A stretch of DNA of 52,143 nt from DALYJJ01 sp031969915 (lineage in GTDB: Bacteria; Acidobacteriota; Terriglobia; Bryobacterales; Bryobacteraceae): assembly GCA_031969915.1 (NCBI GenBank), contig DALYJJ010000030.1, forward strand, positions 1 through 52,143, read 5' to 3'. The notes beneath the pieces are model-generated. The model was given only the letters and a program-made list of their open reading frames with translations. It was not told the DNA's origin and did no database searches. A program made the translations under genes and the position numbers. Numbering within the stretch: position 1 is the first letter of the stretch; the number at the start of each line of letters is the position of its first letter. Shown piece after piece: positions 24,923-33,516 of this stretch.

Positions 24923-26311
24923 ATGGTCAAACTTCGTTTGGCGGTAAGTGTACTGGCGCTGATTTGGGGGGCACAGGCCGCGGAAACGGCGGCGCAACGC
25001 GATGCGCGCATGAAGTGGTGGCGCGAGGCGCGGTTTGGCATGTTCGTGCATTGGGGCCTCTATTCGGGACTCGCAGGCACATGGGACGGCAAGGCGGTGG
25101 CCACGCGAGGCGGGATGGAGTGGATCCAGGAGCGCGTGAAGGCGGACTCGGAAACGTATGCACAGCGGGCCATCCCGTTGTTCCGCCCGAAGCCTGGATT
25201 CGCACGGGAATGGGCCCGGCTGGCTCGCGAGGCCGGGTGTAAGTATGTGGTCTTCACGACCAAGCACCACGAGGGTTTCGCGCTGCACGATTCCAAGGTG
25301 AGCGATTACGATGCCGGATCGCTTCTGCGGCGCGACTTAGTGAAGGAGATTGTGGAGGCCGCGCGCGCCGAAGGACTGCGCGTTGGTTTCTATCATTCCG
25401 TGATCGACTGGCATCACGATCAATACGAGTACGGGCGCTCCAAGCAACTGCCGCATCCGCTCAAGGGCAAGCCGTACCCGAACGGCGCGCGCGACCACGC
25501 GAAGTATGTCGAGTTTCTGCACGCGCAGGTTGAGGAACTGGTCTCCCACTACGGTCCGGTGGACATCCTGTGGTGGGATTACAGCTCGCAGGATTTCCAG
25601 GGCGAAGAGGCATGGAAGGCGTTCGAGTTACTCGAGAAGGTCCGGGCCAGGCAACCGGCCGCGATCCTGAACAACCGTCTGTTCCGGATTCCCGAGGCCG
25701 GCTTCTCCGGGATGGGCACGGACGCGATTTCGGCTCGCATGGATCCAAAGTACGGCGATTTCATTACCCCGGAGCAACATATCCCCGCCACGGGGATGCC
25801 CGGCGTCGACTGGGAGACCTGCATGACGATGAACACGACGTGGGGTTACAGCGAGCACGACCATCAGTGGAAGTCGAGCGAAGTCCTGATCCGGAACCTG
25901 ATCGATATCGCCAGCAAGGGCGGCAACTATCTTTTGAATATCGGGCCCAAGGCCGACGGTAGCGTTCCCGCCGAGAGCGTGGAAGCGATGCGGGCGGTTG
26001 GGGCCTGGATGAAGGTTTATGGGGACTCGATCTACGGAACGTCGGCGAGCCCGTTCGACCGACCCGCCTGGGGACGGGTCACGAAGAAGGCCTTGCCCGG
26101 AGGCAGGACCCGGCTGTACCTGCACGTGTTCGACTGGCCGCAGGACGGCGCTCTGCGGGTTCCCGCCGTCCGCGCGGGATCGACGGCGCGGCTGATGGGG
26201 AGCGGACGAACGTTACCGGTGGAGGCCGCCGGCGCGGAAAGCGTCATCCGGTTGACCGGACCGGCGCCGAACGCGGTCGCGAGCGTGATCGAACTCGACC
26301 TCGCACAGTGA
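24923..26311 (+). CDS. Alpha-L-fucosidase, glycoside hydrolase family 29
   Basis: A 462-residue exported GH29 enzyme that removes alpha-linked L-fucose from glycans. The signal peptide is residues 1-20 (LAVSVLALIWGAQA). Family blocks are complete: RFGMFVHWGLYSG (38-50), KYVVFTTKHHEGFALHDSK (95-113), GFYHSVIDWHH, and the nucleophile D219 in DILWWDYS. MNTTWGYSEHDHQWKS and GGNYLLNIGPKADG follow near 300-350. The last 90 residues form the small C-terminal beta domain. It starts four bases after the enolase-superfamily gene, so fucose release and downstream chemistry are probably co-expressed. Confidence 0.95.
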   Translation: MVKLRLAVSVLALIWGAQAAETAAQRDARMKWWREARFGMFVHWGLYSGLAGTWDGKAVATRGGMEWIQERVKADSETYAQRAIPLFRPKPGFAREWARLAREAGCKYVVFTTKHHEGFALHDSKVSDYDAGSLLRRDLVKEIVEAARAEGLRVGFYHSVIDWHHDQYEYGRSKQLPHPLKGKPYPNGARDHAKYVEFLHAQVEELVSHYGPVDILWWDYSSQDFQGEEAWKAFELLEKVRARQPAAILNNRLFRIPEAGFSGMGTDAISARMDPKYGDFITPEQHIPATGMPGVDWETCMTMNTTWGYSEHDHQWKSSEVLIRNLIDIASKGGNYLLNIGPKADGSVPAESVEAMRAVGAWMKVYGDSIYGTSASPFDRPAWGRVTKKALPGGRTRLYLHVFDWPQDGALRVPAVRAGSTARLMGSGRTLPVEAAGAESVIRLTGPAPNAVASVIELDLAQ

Positions 26312-26317
26312 GCGAGC

Positions 26318-27643
26318 CTACGCCGGCCAGTTGGCGACGCCTCGGGAGACGATGCCGGCGCGGAGAGCGGCGGTACGCGCCGCCGGCCAACCCGAGGCGA
26401 TGAAATTCAGGTTTTGGCGGACCAGAGCCGTGACCTCCGGACAATGGCAGGAGCAGCCGATGGCGGTCATGATGGACGAGATGTTCTCGCCTGAGGTGAG
26501 CACCTTGAAGTCGAACCAGTCGTTGAGGCGAATGACCGCGGGATCGGTAGCGGGCGCAGCGGCGGGGACTGCGTCGTGGATGGACGGGAACTCGCTGAGG
26601 ATGGCGTTCAGTTCCGAGAGTTCGCCCCGGAAGTTGGCGGGTGTGCAGCCCGCCGAAGTCACTCCGGCGGGAACGGGATGGGCGGCGGCGTCGTAGACGA
26701 CGTGCTGCACTTCGTGTGTCAGCCGCTGCAGAGCCATGATCCGCCAATCCTCGCGCGACATGCCGCCAATGGTCGCGTCCGCGGTGGTGTTGAACCGGAA
26801 GGCCTGTTGATTGAACTCTCCGTGGACGAAGACGCAGGGCTTGGCCGCGCCGGCCATGCCGGTAGGGGTGGGAGAGCCCGCCGGCAGTGAAGTCGCGATC
26901 CAACCGGCGCAATCGGTGGTGAGCGCGCCCGTGCCCGGGGAGAGATCCCAGTCGATGAAGACGCCCTGGATGTTGGCGAGGCGGCCGGGCGACTGGGCCT
27001 CGAGAAAACGCTCCAGTTGCAGGGCTCGGCCGGCGTGCCCCGAGGCGCGGGCCCGGTCGGGAGTCATGCGCAGGCGCCGCGCACGCGGGCCGGCCTCGCG
27101 CGCCGTTTCGACGTCGCCGAAATCCTGGGCGGATCCAACCACGGGAGCGCCGGTGGCGGACGGACACATGGCCGCGGGCGAGCAGAATCGCTGCACGTGC
27201 GCCGGAACGCCGGAGGACTGCTGGACCACGTGGGCGAGTTCATGGGCCAGTAAATGGTTGCCCGCCCGGCTCCGCGGGTTGTACTGGCCGGTGTTGAAAA
27301 CCACGTGGCGGCCGAAGGTGTAGGCCAGCGCTCCCACGGCCGTGGCGGACTCGGCGGCGCGGGCGTCCGCATGGATGCGGACATCGCCGAATGTGTGGCC
27401 GAAGCGGGTCTCCATGCCGGAACGGACATGGGGATCGAGCGGCGAGCCGCCGGAGGAAACCACGCGATCGACGATGGGCGGAGCGGAGCCCGCGCCGTCC
27501 AACATCGAGGACGAGGAGAAAGAAACCGGCCCGGGCCGTTGCGTGGACGCCATCCGATGGGCGTGCGCTTCGAGCGGGCTGGCGGGCGAGCCGACGGGAA
27601 TGTGGCGTGTGGTCGAGTTGCCTCTGCGCTGGCGCGTCCTCAC
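26318..27643 (-). CDS. DUF4157 (eCIS-core) protein with two HExxH metalloprotease motifs
   Basis: A 441-residue protein starting at GTG 27643 with GAGGAGG seven bases upstream. After a disordered N-terminal 65 residues comes a DUF4157 domain: METRFGHTFGDVRIHADARA (77-96), ALAYTFGRHVVFNTGQY (105-121) and HLLAHELAHVVQQ with HExxH at 134-138. DUF4157 domains are typical of proteins carried by or linked to extracellular contractile injection systems. A separate C-terminal region has a second zinc motif, LTHEVQHVVYDA (H310, E311, H314), followed 27-30 residues later by ELSEL (E341/E344), a gluzincin-like spacing for the third ligand. A Cys-rich segment (SCHCPE) lies near the end. There is no secretion signal and no injection-system structural gene in the window. 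Confidence 0.85.
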   Translation of the reverse strand: MRTRQRRGNSTTRHIPVGSPASPLEAHAHRMASTQRPGPVSFSSSSMLDGAGSAPPIVDRVVSSGGSPLDPHVRSGMETRFGHTFGDVRIHADARAAESATAVGALAYTFGRHVVFNTGQYNPRSRAGNHLLAHELAHVVQQSSGVPAHVQRFCSPAAMCPSATGAPVVGSAQDFGDVETAREAGPRARRLRMTPDRARASGHAGRALQLERFLEAQSPGRLANIQGVFIDWDLSPGTGALTTDCAGWIATSLPAGSPTPTGMAGAAKPCVFVHGEFNQQAFRFNTTADATIGGMSREDWRIMALQRLTHEVQHVVYDAAAHPVPAGVTSAGCTPANFRGELSELNAILSEFPSIHDAVPAAAPATDPAVIRLNDWFDFKVLTSGENISSIMTAIGCSCHCPEVTALVRQNLNFIASGWPAARTAALRAGIVSRGVANWPA

Positions 27644-27728
27644 TTTGAAACCTCCTCAGCGGCGAGCCATACCGGGGCGAGACCGTGGTGTCCCAGTGCC
27701 GGACAGGATAGCACGGGCGAATCGCGGA

Positions 27729-27734
27729 TAGAAT
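27729..27734 (+). promoter_or_regulatory. -10-like TAGAAT, leaderless start of EVE gene
   Basis: TAGAAT ends six bases before ATG 27741, with no ribosome-binding site between. Confidence 0.55.
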
Positions 27735-27740
27735 CGGCGT

Positions 27741-28151
27741 ATGGCGTACTTCCTGGCCAAGACGGACCCGGGCACCTATTCGGTCGATCAGTTCGAAACG
27801 GAGAAGCGGACTACCTGGGATGGCGTGACCAATCCGCAAGCGGTGAAGACGATTCGCGGGATGAAACCGGGCGATGTAGTGTTCCTTTATCACAGCGGCG
27901 GTGTGAGCGGGGTGGTGGGCTGGGCGTGCGTGATGAGCGAAGGCCGGGACGACCCGAAGAACCCGAAATCGGCGGTGGTGGACATGGAGTTCCGCGGCCG
28001 CCTGGTGCCCGGGGCGACGCTGGCGGAGATCAAGGCAAGCGGGTTGTTCGACGACTGGGCGCTGGTGCGGCAAGGGCGGCTGTCGACCATGGGTGCGCCG
28101 GAATCGTTTGTGGAGTGGATGCGCAAGCGGCATCCGGGGGCGGCCTTCTGA
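27741..28151 (+). CDS. EVE-domain protein
   Basis: A 136-residue single EVE domain: FLAKTDPGTYSVDQFE at the start, TTWDGVTNPQAVKTIRGMKPGD, VFLYHSGGVSGVVGWA near 48-64, and FDDWALVRQGRLSTMGAP near 104-121. The EVE fold is PUA-like and is thought to recognise modified bases in DNA or RNA. As a stand-alone gene it is common and housekeeping-like; it also appears in some modification-dependent restriction systems. No methylase or nuclease partner is next to it. It converges on maf, whose stop is one base away. Confidence 0.92.
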   Translation: MAYFLAKTDPGTYSVDQFETEKRTTWDGVTNPQAVKTIRGMKPGDVVFLYHSGGVSGVVGWACVMSEGRDDPKNPKSAVVDMEFRGRLVPGATLAEIKASGLFDDWALVRQGRLSTMGAPESFVEWMRKRHPGAAF

Positions 28152-28152
28152 G

Positions 28153-28710
28153 TTACCCGGCGTCCGCGTCCGACAACATGGTGCAGACCAGGGCCACCGG
28201 CAATCCGACGACGTTGAAGAAACATCCTTCCACCCGGTGGACGAACTTCGAAGCCAGCCCCTGGATGCCGTAGGCGCCGGCTTTGTCCATGGGTTCGCCG
28301 GAGGCGACGTAGGCGTCGATCTCCGCCGCGGCGAGGGGACGGAAGTGGACGACGGTCTCTTCGTGAGCGACGGCCACGGTGGCGCCTGAGCGCAGGCAGA
28401 CGGCGGTGAAGACCTGGTGGGCTCGGCCGGAGAGGAGGCTCAGCATGCGGCGGGCGTCCTCCGGGCCGGTTGGTTTTTCGAGGATCTGCTGGTCCACCGC
28501 GACCGTGGTGTCGGCCGCGAGGATGACCTCGCCCGGCGCGGCCGAGACCGCCCGTGCTTTGGACTCGGCGAGCCGGCGCACGTAGGCAATGGCGGATTCG
28601 CCGGGCAGGCGGGTTTCATCGATGTGGGCGGGGCGGACGGTGTGCGGGAAACCCGCGTTGTTGAGTAACTCGCGGCGGCGCGGGGATTGCGAAGCGAGGA
28701 CGAGGTTCAT
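28153..28710 (-). CDS. maf: Maf-type nucleoside triphosphate pyrophosphatase
   Basis: A 185-residue Maf protein, a house-cleaning pyrophosphatase for dTTP/UTP or modified nucleotides that also affects septum formation. The substrate loop LASQSPRRRELL (residues 4-15), the catalytic region VILAADTTVAVD with its Asp pair (about 62-73), EKPTGPEDARRML, and GAYGIQGLA near 145-153 are all present. QGLA and the DTTV block fit the YhdE-like (dTTP/UTP) branch. The start overlaps the TerB-like stop by four bases. Confidence 0.95.
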   Translation of the reverse strand: MNLVLASQSPRRRELLNNAGFPHTVRPAHIDETRLPGESAIAYVRRLAESKARAVSAAPGEVILAADTTVAVDQQILEKPTGPEDARRMLSLLSGRAHQVFTAVCLRSGATVAVAHEETVVHFRPLAAAEIDAYVASGEPMDKAGAYGIQGLASKFVHRVEGCFFNVVGLPVALVCTMLSDADAG

Positions 28711-29237
28711 TGGCCGGCTTGGGGCTTCTTGAGGACCGCGAGCTTGTCGCGAAAGGCCAGGCGGACGGCGATCACGTCGCGGTGCTCGAGGGTGAGTTCG
28801 GAGGCGATCTTGCGGATCTCGTTGTCCTCGGTAACCAGGATGTCGTCGCCCGCGGATGAGACGGCGAAGAGGGCTTCGAGGAGCTGCAGTTTCTGATCCC
28901 GCGTGGCGATCTCATTAAACTCGCGGGTGACCAGGAAATCTTCGGTGGCGCCAAAGAGCTGGTTGCGGGTCTTGGCGATCTGCACGACGAGGACGGCCTG
29001 GGCCTCGGTCAGCCCGCCGGCCTCCATCACAATGCGCTCCATGGCTCGCGATTCCTCGGCGGAAACCACGTGGTCGGCCTTGGCGACGCGGCCCAGGATG
29101 TAAGCGTAGGCGGCAAGGTAGCGGGCCTGATCGGCCGGGAGTTGGTCGAGGGCCTCGGCGATCTTGCGGACCGCCGCGGTGGTGCGGTCCTCCGGTTCGT
29201 CCGGTGCGCCAAAGAGGGCTCTCCACAGTGAGGGCAT
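28707..29237 (-). CDS. TerB-like tellurite-resistance family protein
   Basis: A 176-residue all-helical protein with the TerB/DjlA pattern: helices with acidic caps (LGRVAKADHVVSAEESRAMERI near 48-69, VTREFNEIATRDQKLQLLEALFAV near 103-126, GDDILVTEDNEIRKIASEL near 130-148). The paired acidic loops resemble the metal-binding loops of TerB. The start ATG follows GGAGG at short spacing. It diverges from a MoxR ATPase gene with only 59 bp between starts, and precedes maf. TerB-like proteins often accompany AAA ATPases and VWA proteins in stress or conflict gene sets; a role beyond that is unknown. Confidence 0.82.
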   Translation of the reverse strand: MPSLWRALFGAPDEPEDRTTAAVRKIAEALDQLPADQARYLAAYAYILGRVAKADHVVSAEESRAMERIVMEAGGLTEAQAVLVVQIAKTRNQLFGATEDFLVTREFNEIATRDQKLQLLEALFAVSSAGDDILVTEDNEIRKIASELTLEHRDVIAVRLAFRDKLAVLKKPQAGQ

Positions 29238-29283
29238 CAGCCTCCATGATCGCAGGAAGATGGTGGCCGGGGCGGCACGCCGC

Positions 29284-29289
29284 TACAAT
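29284..29289 (+). promoter_or_regulatory. -10-like TACAAT, leaderless start of MoxR gene
   Basis: TACAAT ends seven bases before ATG 29297. It is one of the best -10 matches in the window and fixes the MoxR start. Confidence 0.6.
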
Positions 29290-29296
29290 CGAGTCT

Positions 29297-30124
29297 ATGA
29301 CCGTGGAGATCGAAGGCGTCACGCTGCACCTGGCGCATCCCGACGAGTTGCCCGTGCGATGGGTGGGCCAGGACGAAGTGATGCGGCAACTGCTGGCGGC
29401 GTGGCTGGTGATCGACGAAGCCGACCTGCCGATGAATCCGCGGCTGCTCGGAAAGCCGGGCGTCGGAAAGACGTCGTTGGCGTACGCGGCGGCGAAGCGG
29501 CTGAACCGCGAAGTGTACATCATGCAGGCCACGGTGGACACGCGGCCGGAAGACCTGCTGGTGCAGCCGGTGATCGAGGCGGCGGGAAAGCTCCGCTACG
29601 TGGCGTCTCCCCTGGTGACGGCGATGCTGCGGGGCGGCATCTGCATCCTCGACGAGGGCAACCGGATGAGCGAGAAGAGCTGGGCTTCGCTGGCGCCGCT
29701 GCTCGACAACCGGCGCTACGTCGAATCGATCGTGGCCGGGATCAAGGTGCGCGCTCACCCCTTGTTCCGCATCGTAGCCACCATGAACGACGACGCCTCC
29801 ACGTTCGATCTACCGGAGTACATTCACAGCCGGCTGCAGCCGCAGATCACGATCGACTTCCCGGAGCGCGAAGAAGAGTACGAGATTCTGAGAGAGAATC
29901 TGCCGTTCAGCGAAGAGCAGATCCTGCTCTATGTCACCGAGTTTCTCCAGCAGGCGCACGCGGCGGAGGAGCGGTACACGGTAAGAGACGGGATTACCAT
30001 CGGCCGGTACGCGACGAAGCTGAGGAAGGCTCAGGACGCCGGCCTGGTGCTTCGGGAAGCGCTGCACTTAGCCATCGAGGAGACATTGGGAGCCGAAGCG
30101 TTACGATATGTCCCTCGGATTTGA
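29297..30124 (+). CDS. MoxR-like AAA+ ATPase
   Basis: A 275-residue AAA+ ATPase of the MoxR / dynein-related (AAA_5) type, which act as remodelling or metal-insertion chaperones. Walker A is GKPGVGKTS (52-60), Walker B is GGICILDEGNRM (113-124; D119, E120), and sensor 1 is FRIVATMND. LPEYIHSRLQPQITIDFP corresponds to the arginine-finger region. I chose ATG 29297; the longer frame from 29204 is overridden by the leaderless promoter. MoxR proteins usually work with VWA proteins; here the partner is instead the 602-residue protein that overlaps its 3' end by 17 bases, and the TerB-like gene is divergent. Confidence 0.92.
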   Translation: MTVEIEGVTLHLAHPDELPVRWVGQDEVMRQLLAAWLVIDEADLPMNPRLLGKPGVGKTSLAYAAAKRLNREVYIMQATVDTRPEDLLVQPVIEAAGKLRYVASPLVTAMLRGGICILDEGNRMSEKSWASLAPLLDNRRYVESIVAGIKVRAHPLFRIVATMNDDASTFDLPEYIHSRLQPQITIDFPEREEEYEILRENLPFSEEQILLYVTEFLQQAHAAEERYTVRDGITIGRYATKLRKAQDAGLVLREALHLAIEETLGAEALRYVPRI

Positions 30125-31916
30125 TCCTGGCTCCTTAGTTCGAAGCAACTACACTTACGTTCCCGTTGTGCCCGGACGAATGGAGTTTGCCGCCGAGGTC
30201 CGGCGCCGCATTCTGAACGAGCGCCCGGGCGTAGTGGCGGTGGAACTGCCGGCCGTTCTGGGACCCTCCTATGTGGAGGCCCTCGCGCGGCTGCCCGAAA
30301 TCACGGTGCTGGTGTGGCCTGATCCGGCCGGCGAAGACCGCGGTATCTATGTACCGGTGGAGCCCTGCGACGCCTTTGCCGAGGCCGTCCGTTCGGCGTT
30401 GGAACTGGGCGCGAAGGTGCTCTTTCTGGAGCCGGACACGGGAGGGCGTCCGCACTTACCCGATACCTACCCCGACCCGGCTTCGCTGCCTCACGTCGGA
30501 TACGAACGCTATGTGGAGGCCTACCGCGTCTACCCGCAGGCACGCACCGTGGAAATGGACGAGCACGCTTCGGCGATGGCCTGGAAGCTTCAGGGCGCAG
30601 ACCCTTCGTCGCGGGTGATGGTGGTTGTGTCGCTGAACCTGCTGGACGCGGTGCTCGACGCGATGGAGCAGCCGCAGCCCGAACCCGCTCCGCCGCGGCA
30701 CCGGCTGGAAGCGGACCTGATCAATGCGCACCCCGACTGTCTGAACGAAATCACGTCCGAGACCCCGTACCTGCAGTGGCGCTACGAGCAGTTCCGCCGC
30801 CTTGGGGAGACGCCGGACCGGGTCCGCTCGCAGTACTCGCTTCTCAGGGATGCGGAAACGGAGTACGAGACGAGCACCGGACAGAAGATCGAACACTGGC
30901 AGCGGCGGATGATCGCCCGGTACACGAGGAACCTGGCACAGTTGGAGGGCGCGCTGGTGGCGAACCTGTTCGACCTGACGGTGGCCGCACGCTCCGTCGT
31001 CGACGACAACTACGGATGGGAAGTGTGGGCCACGGCGCAGCGGTATCCCCCTCAGCGCGCGGAATCGGACTTGGAAACGGTCAATTTGTCAGGGGACGAG
31101 GTGTTCCTCCGCACGCGTAAGCTGCGCCTGCGGCGGCGGCTTCCCCGGCCCAAACAGCGTTTGCGGCCGCGTGGGCTGAAGGACCGGAAGAAAGAGGCCC
31201 GGCCGGGAGACTGGGCGCGGGAGTTGAATGGACAGTCGATCTGTTCGTATCCGCCGGAAGATCTGGTGATCGAGGAGTATGGACGCTTTCTCAAGCAGAA
31301 GGCGAAGAGCCTGATCAGCGAAGAGCGGGTGCGCGTGGAACCGTTTACCACGTCGATCTTCGACGGCGTCGATCTGCGCGAGACGATCCGCAACTGGAGC
31401 CAGGGCCGGATCTATGTGCGCCGCTTCGACCGCGTGCAGGGCGAGGTGGGGGCGGTGGTGGTGATCTTCCAGGACGATGCGGATGAGCGGTATCCGTACG
31501 TCACCACGTGGCTCGGGGAGAGCCAGAACGAGTCGGACATGGCATTCTACTCCACCCACCCCTGGGATCACCTGGTGGGGCCGGGGATCGGGCGCGCCGA
31601 GTACGGCGGCTTCCTGATGACGCTTCCGGCGCGGCGTATGTACGACGTGTGGGGCGATTCCGATTACGACTTCGCGGAGACGAAGGCCGAGCGGCTGTTG
31701 CTGGCGGGGTTGGACTACTCTGTGGAACGGCTGGTGGTGTATGTGGCGGCGAGGCCGCCGAGGAGCATTTTCCGGTCGATCGCGGCGCACCTGGGGCGGG
31801 CCATTCTTTATGTGCCGATCGGGGCTCTGTCGCCCACGAAGTTGAAGAAGCTGCGGGTGGTGCATGTGCTGGATAGTTACGAGCGGCGGGAGCAGGCGAA
31901 AGACTATCTGTGGTAG
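30108..31916 (+). CDS. Large uncharacterised protein with TraB-like N-terminal domain, partner of MoxR
   Basis: A 602-residue cytosolic protein that overlaps the MoxR gene. I see a TraB/ChaN-like pattern in residues 20-185: GRMEFAAEVRRRILNERPGV, the acidic VVAVELP (42-48), VPVEP (82-86), and DEHASAMAWKLQG (151-163) followed by RVMVVVSLNLLDAV (169-182), where the family usually has a His (GxxHxxG) but this protein has Asn. This resembles the DUF5682-type proteins of MoxR/VWA gene sets; that link is inference. Residues 200-330 are helical and Trp/Tyr-rich. A very basic stretch (335-363, with RLRRRLPRPKQRLRPRG) may bind nucleic acid. Residues 375-602 are mixed alpha/beta with no family I know. 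Confidence 0.75.
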   Translation: MSLGFDPGSLVRSNYTYVPVVPGRMEFAAEVRRRILNERPGVVAVELPAVLGPSYVEALARLPEITVLVWPDPAGEDRGIYVPVEPCDAFAEAVRSALELGAKVLFLEPDTGGRPHLPDTYPDPASLPHVGYERYVEAYRVYPQARTVEMDEHASAMAWKLQGADPSSRVMVVVSLNLLDAVLDAMEQPQPEPAPPRHRLEADLINAHPDCLNEITSETPYLQWRYEQFRRLGETPDRVRSQYSLLRDAETEYETSTGQKIEHWQRRMIARYTRNLAQLEGALVANLFDLTVAARSVVDDNYGWEVWATAQRYPPQRAESDLETVNLSGDEVFLRTRKLRLRRRLPRPKQRLRPRGLKDRKKEARPGDWARELNGQSICSYPPEDLVIEEYGRFLKQKAKSLISEERVRVEPFTTSIFDGVDLRETIRNWSQGRIYVRRFDRVQGEVGAVVVIFQDDADERYPYVTTWLGESQNESDMAFYSTHPWDHLVGPGIGRAEYGGFLMTLPARRMYDVWGDSDYDFAETKAERLLLAGLDYSVERLVVYVAARPPRSIFRSIAAHLGRAILYVPIGALSPTKLKKLRVVHVLDSYERREQAKDYLW

Positions 31917-32008
31917 GGGCGCAATGCCCGGCCTCTAGGAGAATTCTGTATCCCCATCAGGGAAACGACTCATTTCGGTGACGACGGACTCTAATGGAGC
32001 CGGGGGGT

Positions 32009-32033
32009 TCCGCCGATAGGTGCCTTAGGCGGA
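32009..32033 (+). other. Hairpin covering the ribosome-binding site of the SPOR gene
   Basis: TCCGCC (32009-32014), a 13-base loop, and GGCGGA (32028-32033) pair perfectly. The right arm overlaps the GGAGG Shine-Dalgarno sequence (32031-32035) of the gene starting at 32040. It could sequester the site. No ligand-binding fold is recognisable. Confidence 0.45.
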
Positions 32034-32039
32034 GGTTCC

Positions 32040-32600
32040 ATGATCGAGAAGACAGAAGGCAAGTTCGAGATCGTATTGGGACAGCGGCAACTGGCGACGA
32101 CTCTGTTCCTGCTGTTGATGCAAATGGGCGTGGTGGCGGGCGTGGCCTACATGGCGGGGCGCGCGGTGACGGCAGCGCAGTTTGCGCGGGGTGAGAACGG
32201 CGTCGTATCGTCCAAGGGCCCGGGGCAGGTTCTGGTAGTGGATCCGCCCTCGACAACCTCGTCCTACGGGACGGCGACGGCAGCGCCTCTCCCGGCGACG
32301 GTGGCGCCGAGACCCGAGGTGACCAGGAAAGCGGCAACGATGCCCGTGACGATGACCCTGGACCCCGATCCGGAGCCGGCTTCCGGCGAGCTGTACCTGC
32401 AGGTGGGGTCCGTGGAGCGCGGCATGGCCGAGGTCTTCGTAGAGGTACTGAAGCGCCGCAACCTGCCGGCGAAGTACATTCCAGGAGTCAAGGACAACGT
32501 CTATCGGGTGCTGGTGGGGCCGCTTGCGAAGTCCCAACTGACATCGACGGGCGAGCAGTTGACGGAACTCGGATTCTCGGGCTTCCCGCGACGCTTCTGA
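32040..32600 (+). CDS. SPOR-domain membrane protein
   Basis: A 186-residue protein with a cytosolic N-terminus, one membrane helix (about 19-41, TTLFLLLMQMGVVAGVAYMAG), a Pro/Thr/Ala-rich linker, and a C-terminal SPOR domain (about 115-186: LYLQVGSVERGMAEVFVEVL, then NVYRVLVGPL). SPOR domains bind denuded glycan strands and bring proteins to the division septum or other wall sites. This one has no other domain, so it is probably a small periplasm-facing wall-associated factor. Translation starts at ATG 32040 after GGAGG, which sits in a hairpin. Confidence 0.88.
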   Translation: MIEKTEGKFEIVLGQRQLATTLFLLLMQMGVVAGVAYMAGRAVTAAQFARGENGVVSSKGPGQVLVVDPPSTTSSYGTATAAPLPATVAPRPEVTRKAATMPVTMTLDPDPEPASGELYLQVGSVERGMAEVFVEVLKRRNLPAKYIPGVKDNVYRVLVGPLAKSQLTSTGEQLTELGFSGFPRRF

Positions 32601-32627
32601 AGGGGACGAACCAGGCTGCCTCTGCGG

Positions 32628-32633
32628 TACGAT
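32628..32633 (+). promoter_or_regulatory. -10-like TACGAT, leaderless start of dienelactone hydrolase gene
   Basis: TACGAT ends seven bases before ATG 32641; no Shine-Dalgarno sequence is present. Confidence 0.5.
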
Positions 32634-32640
32634 TGGCAGC

Positions 32641-33502
<862 letters not shown>

Positions 33503-33516
<14 letters not shown>

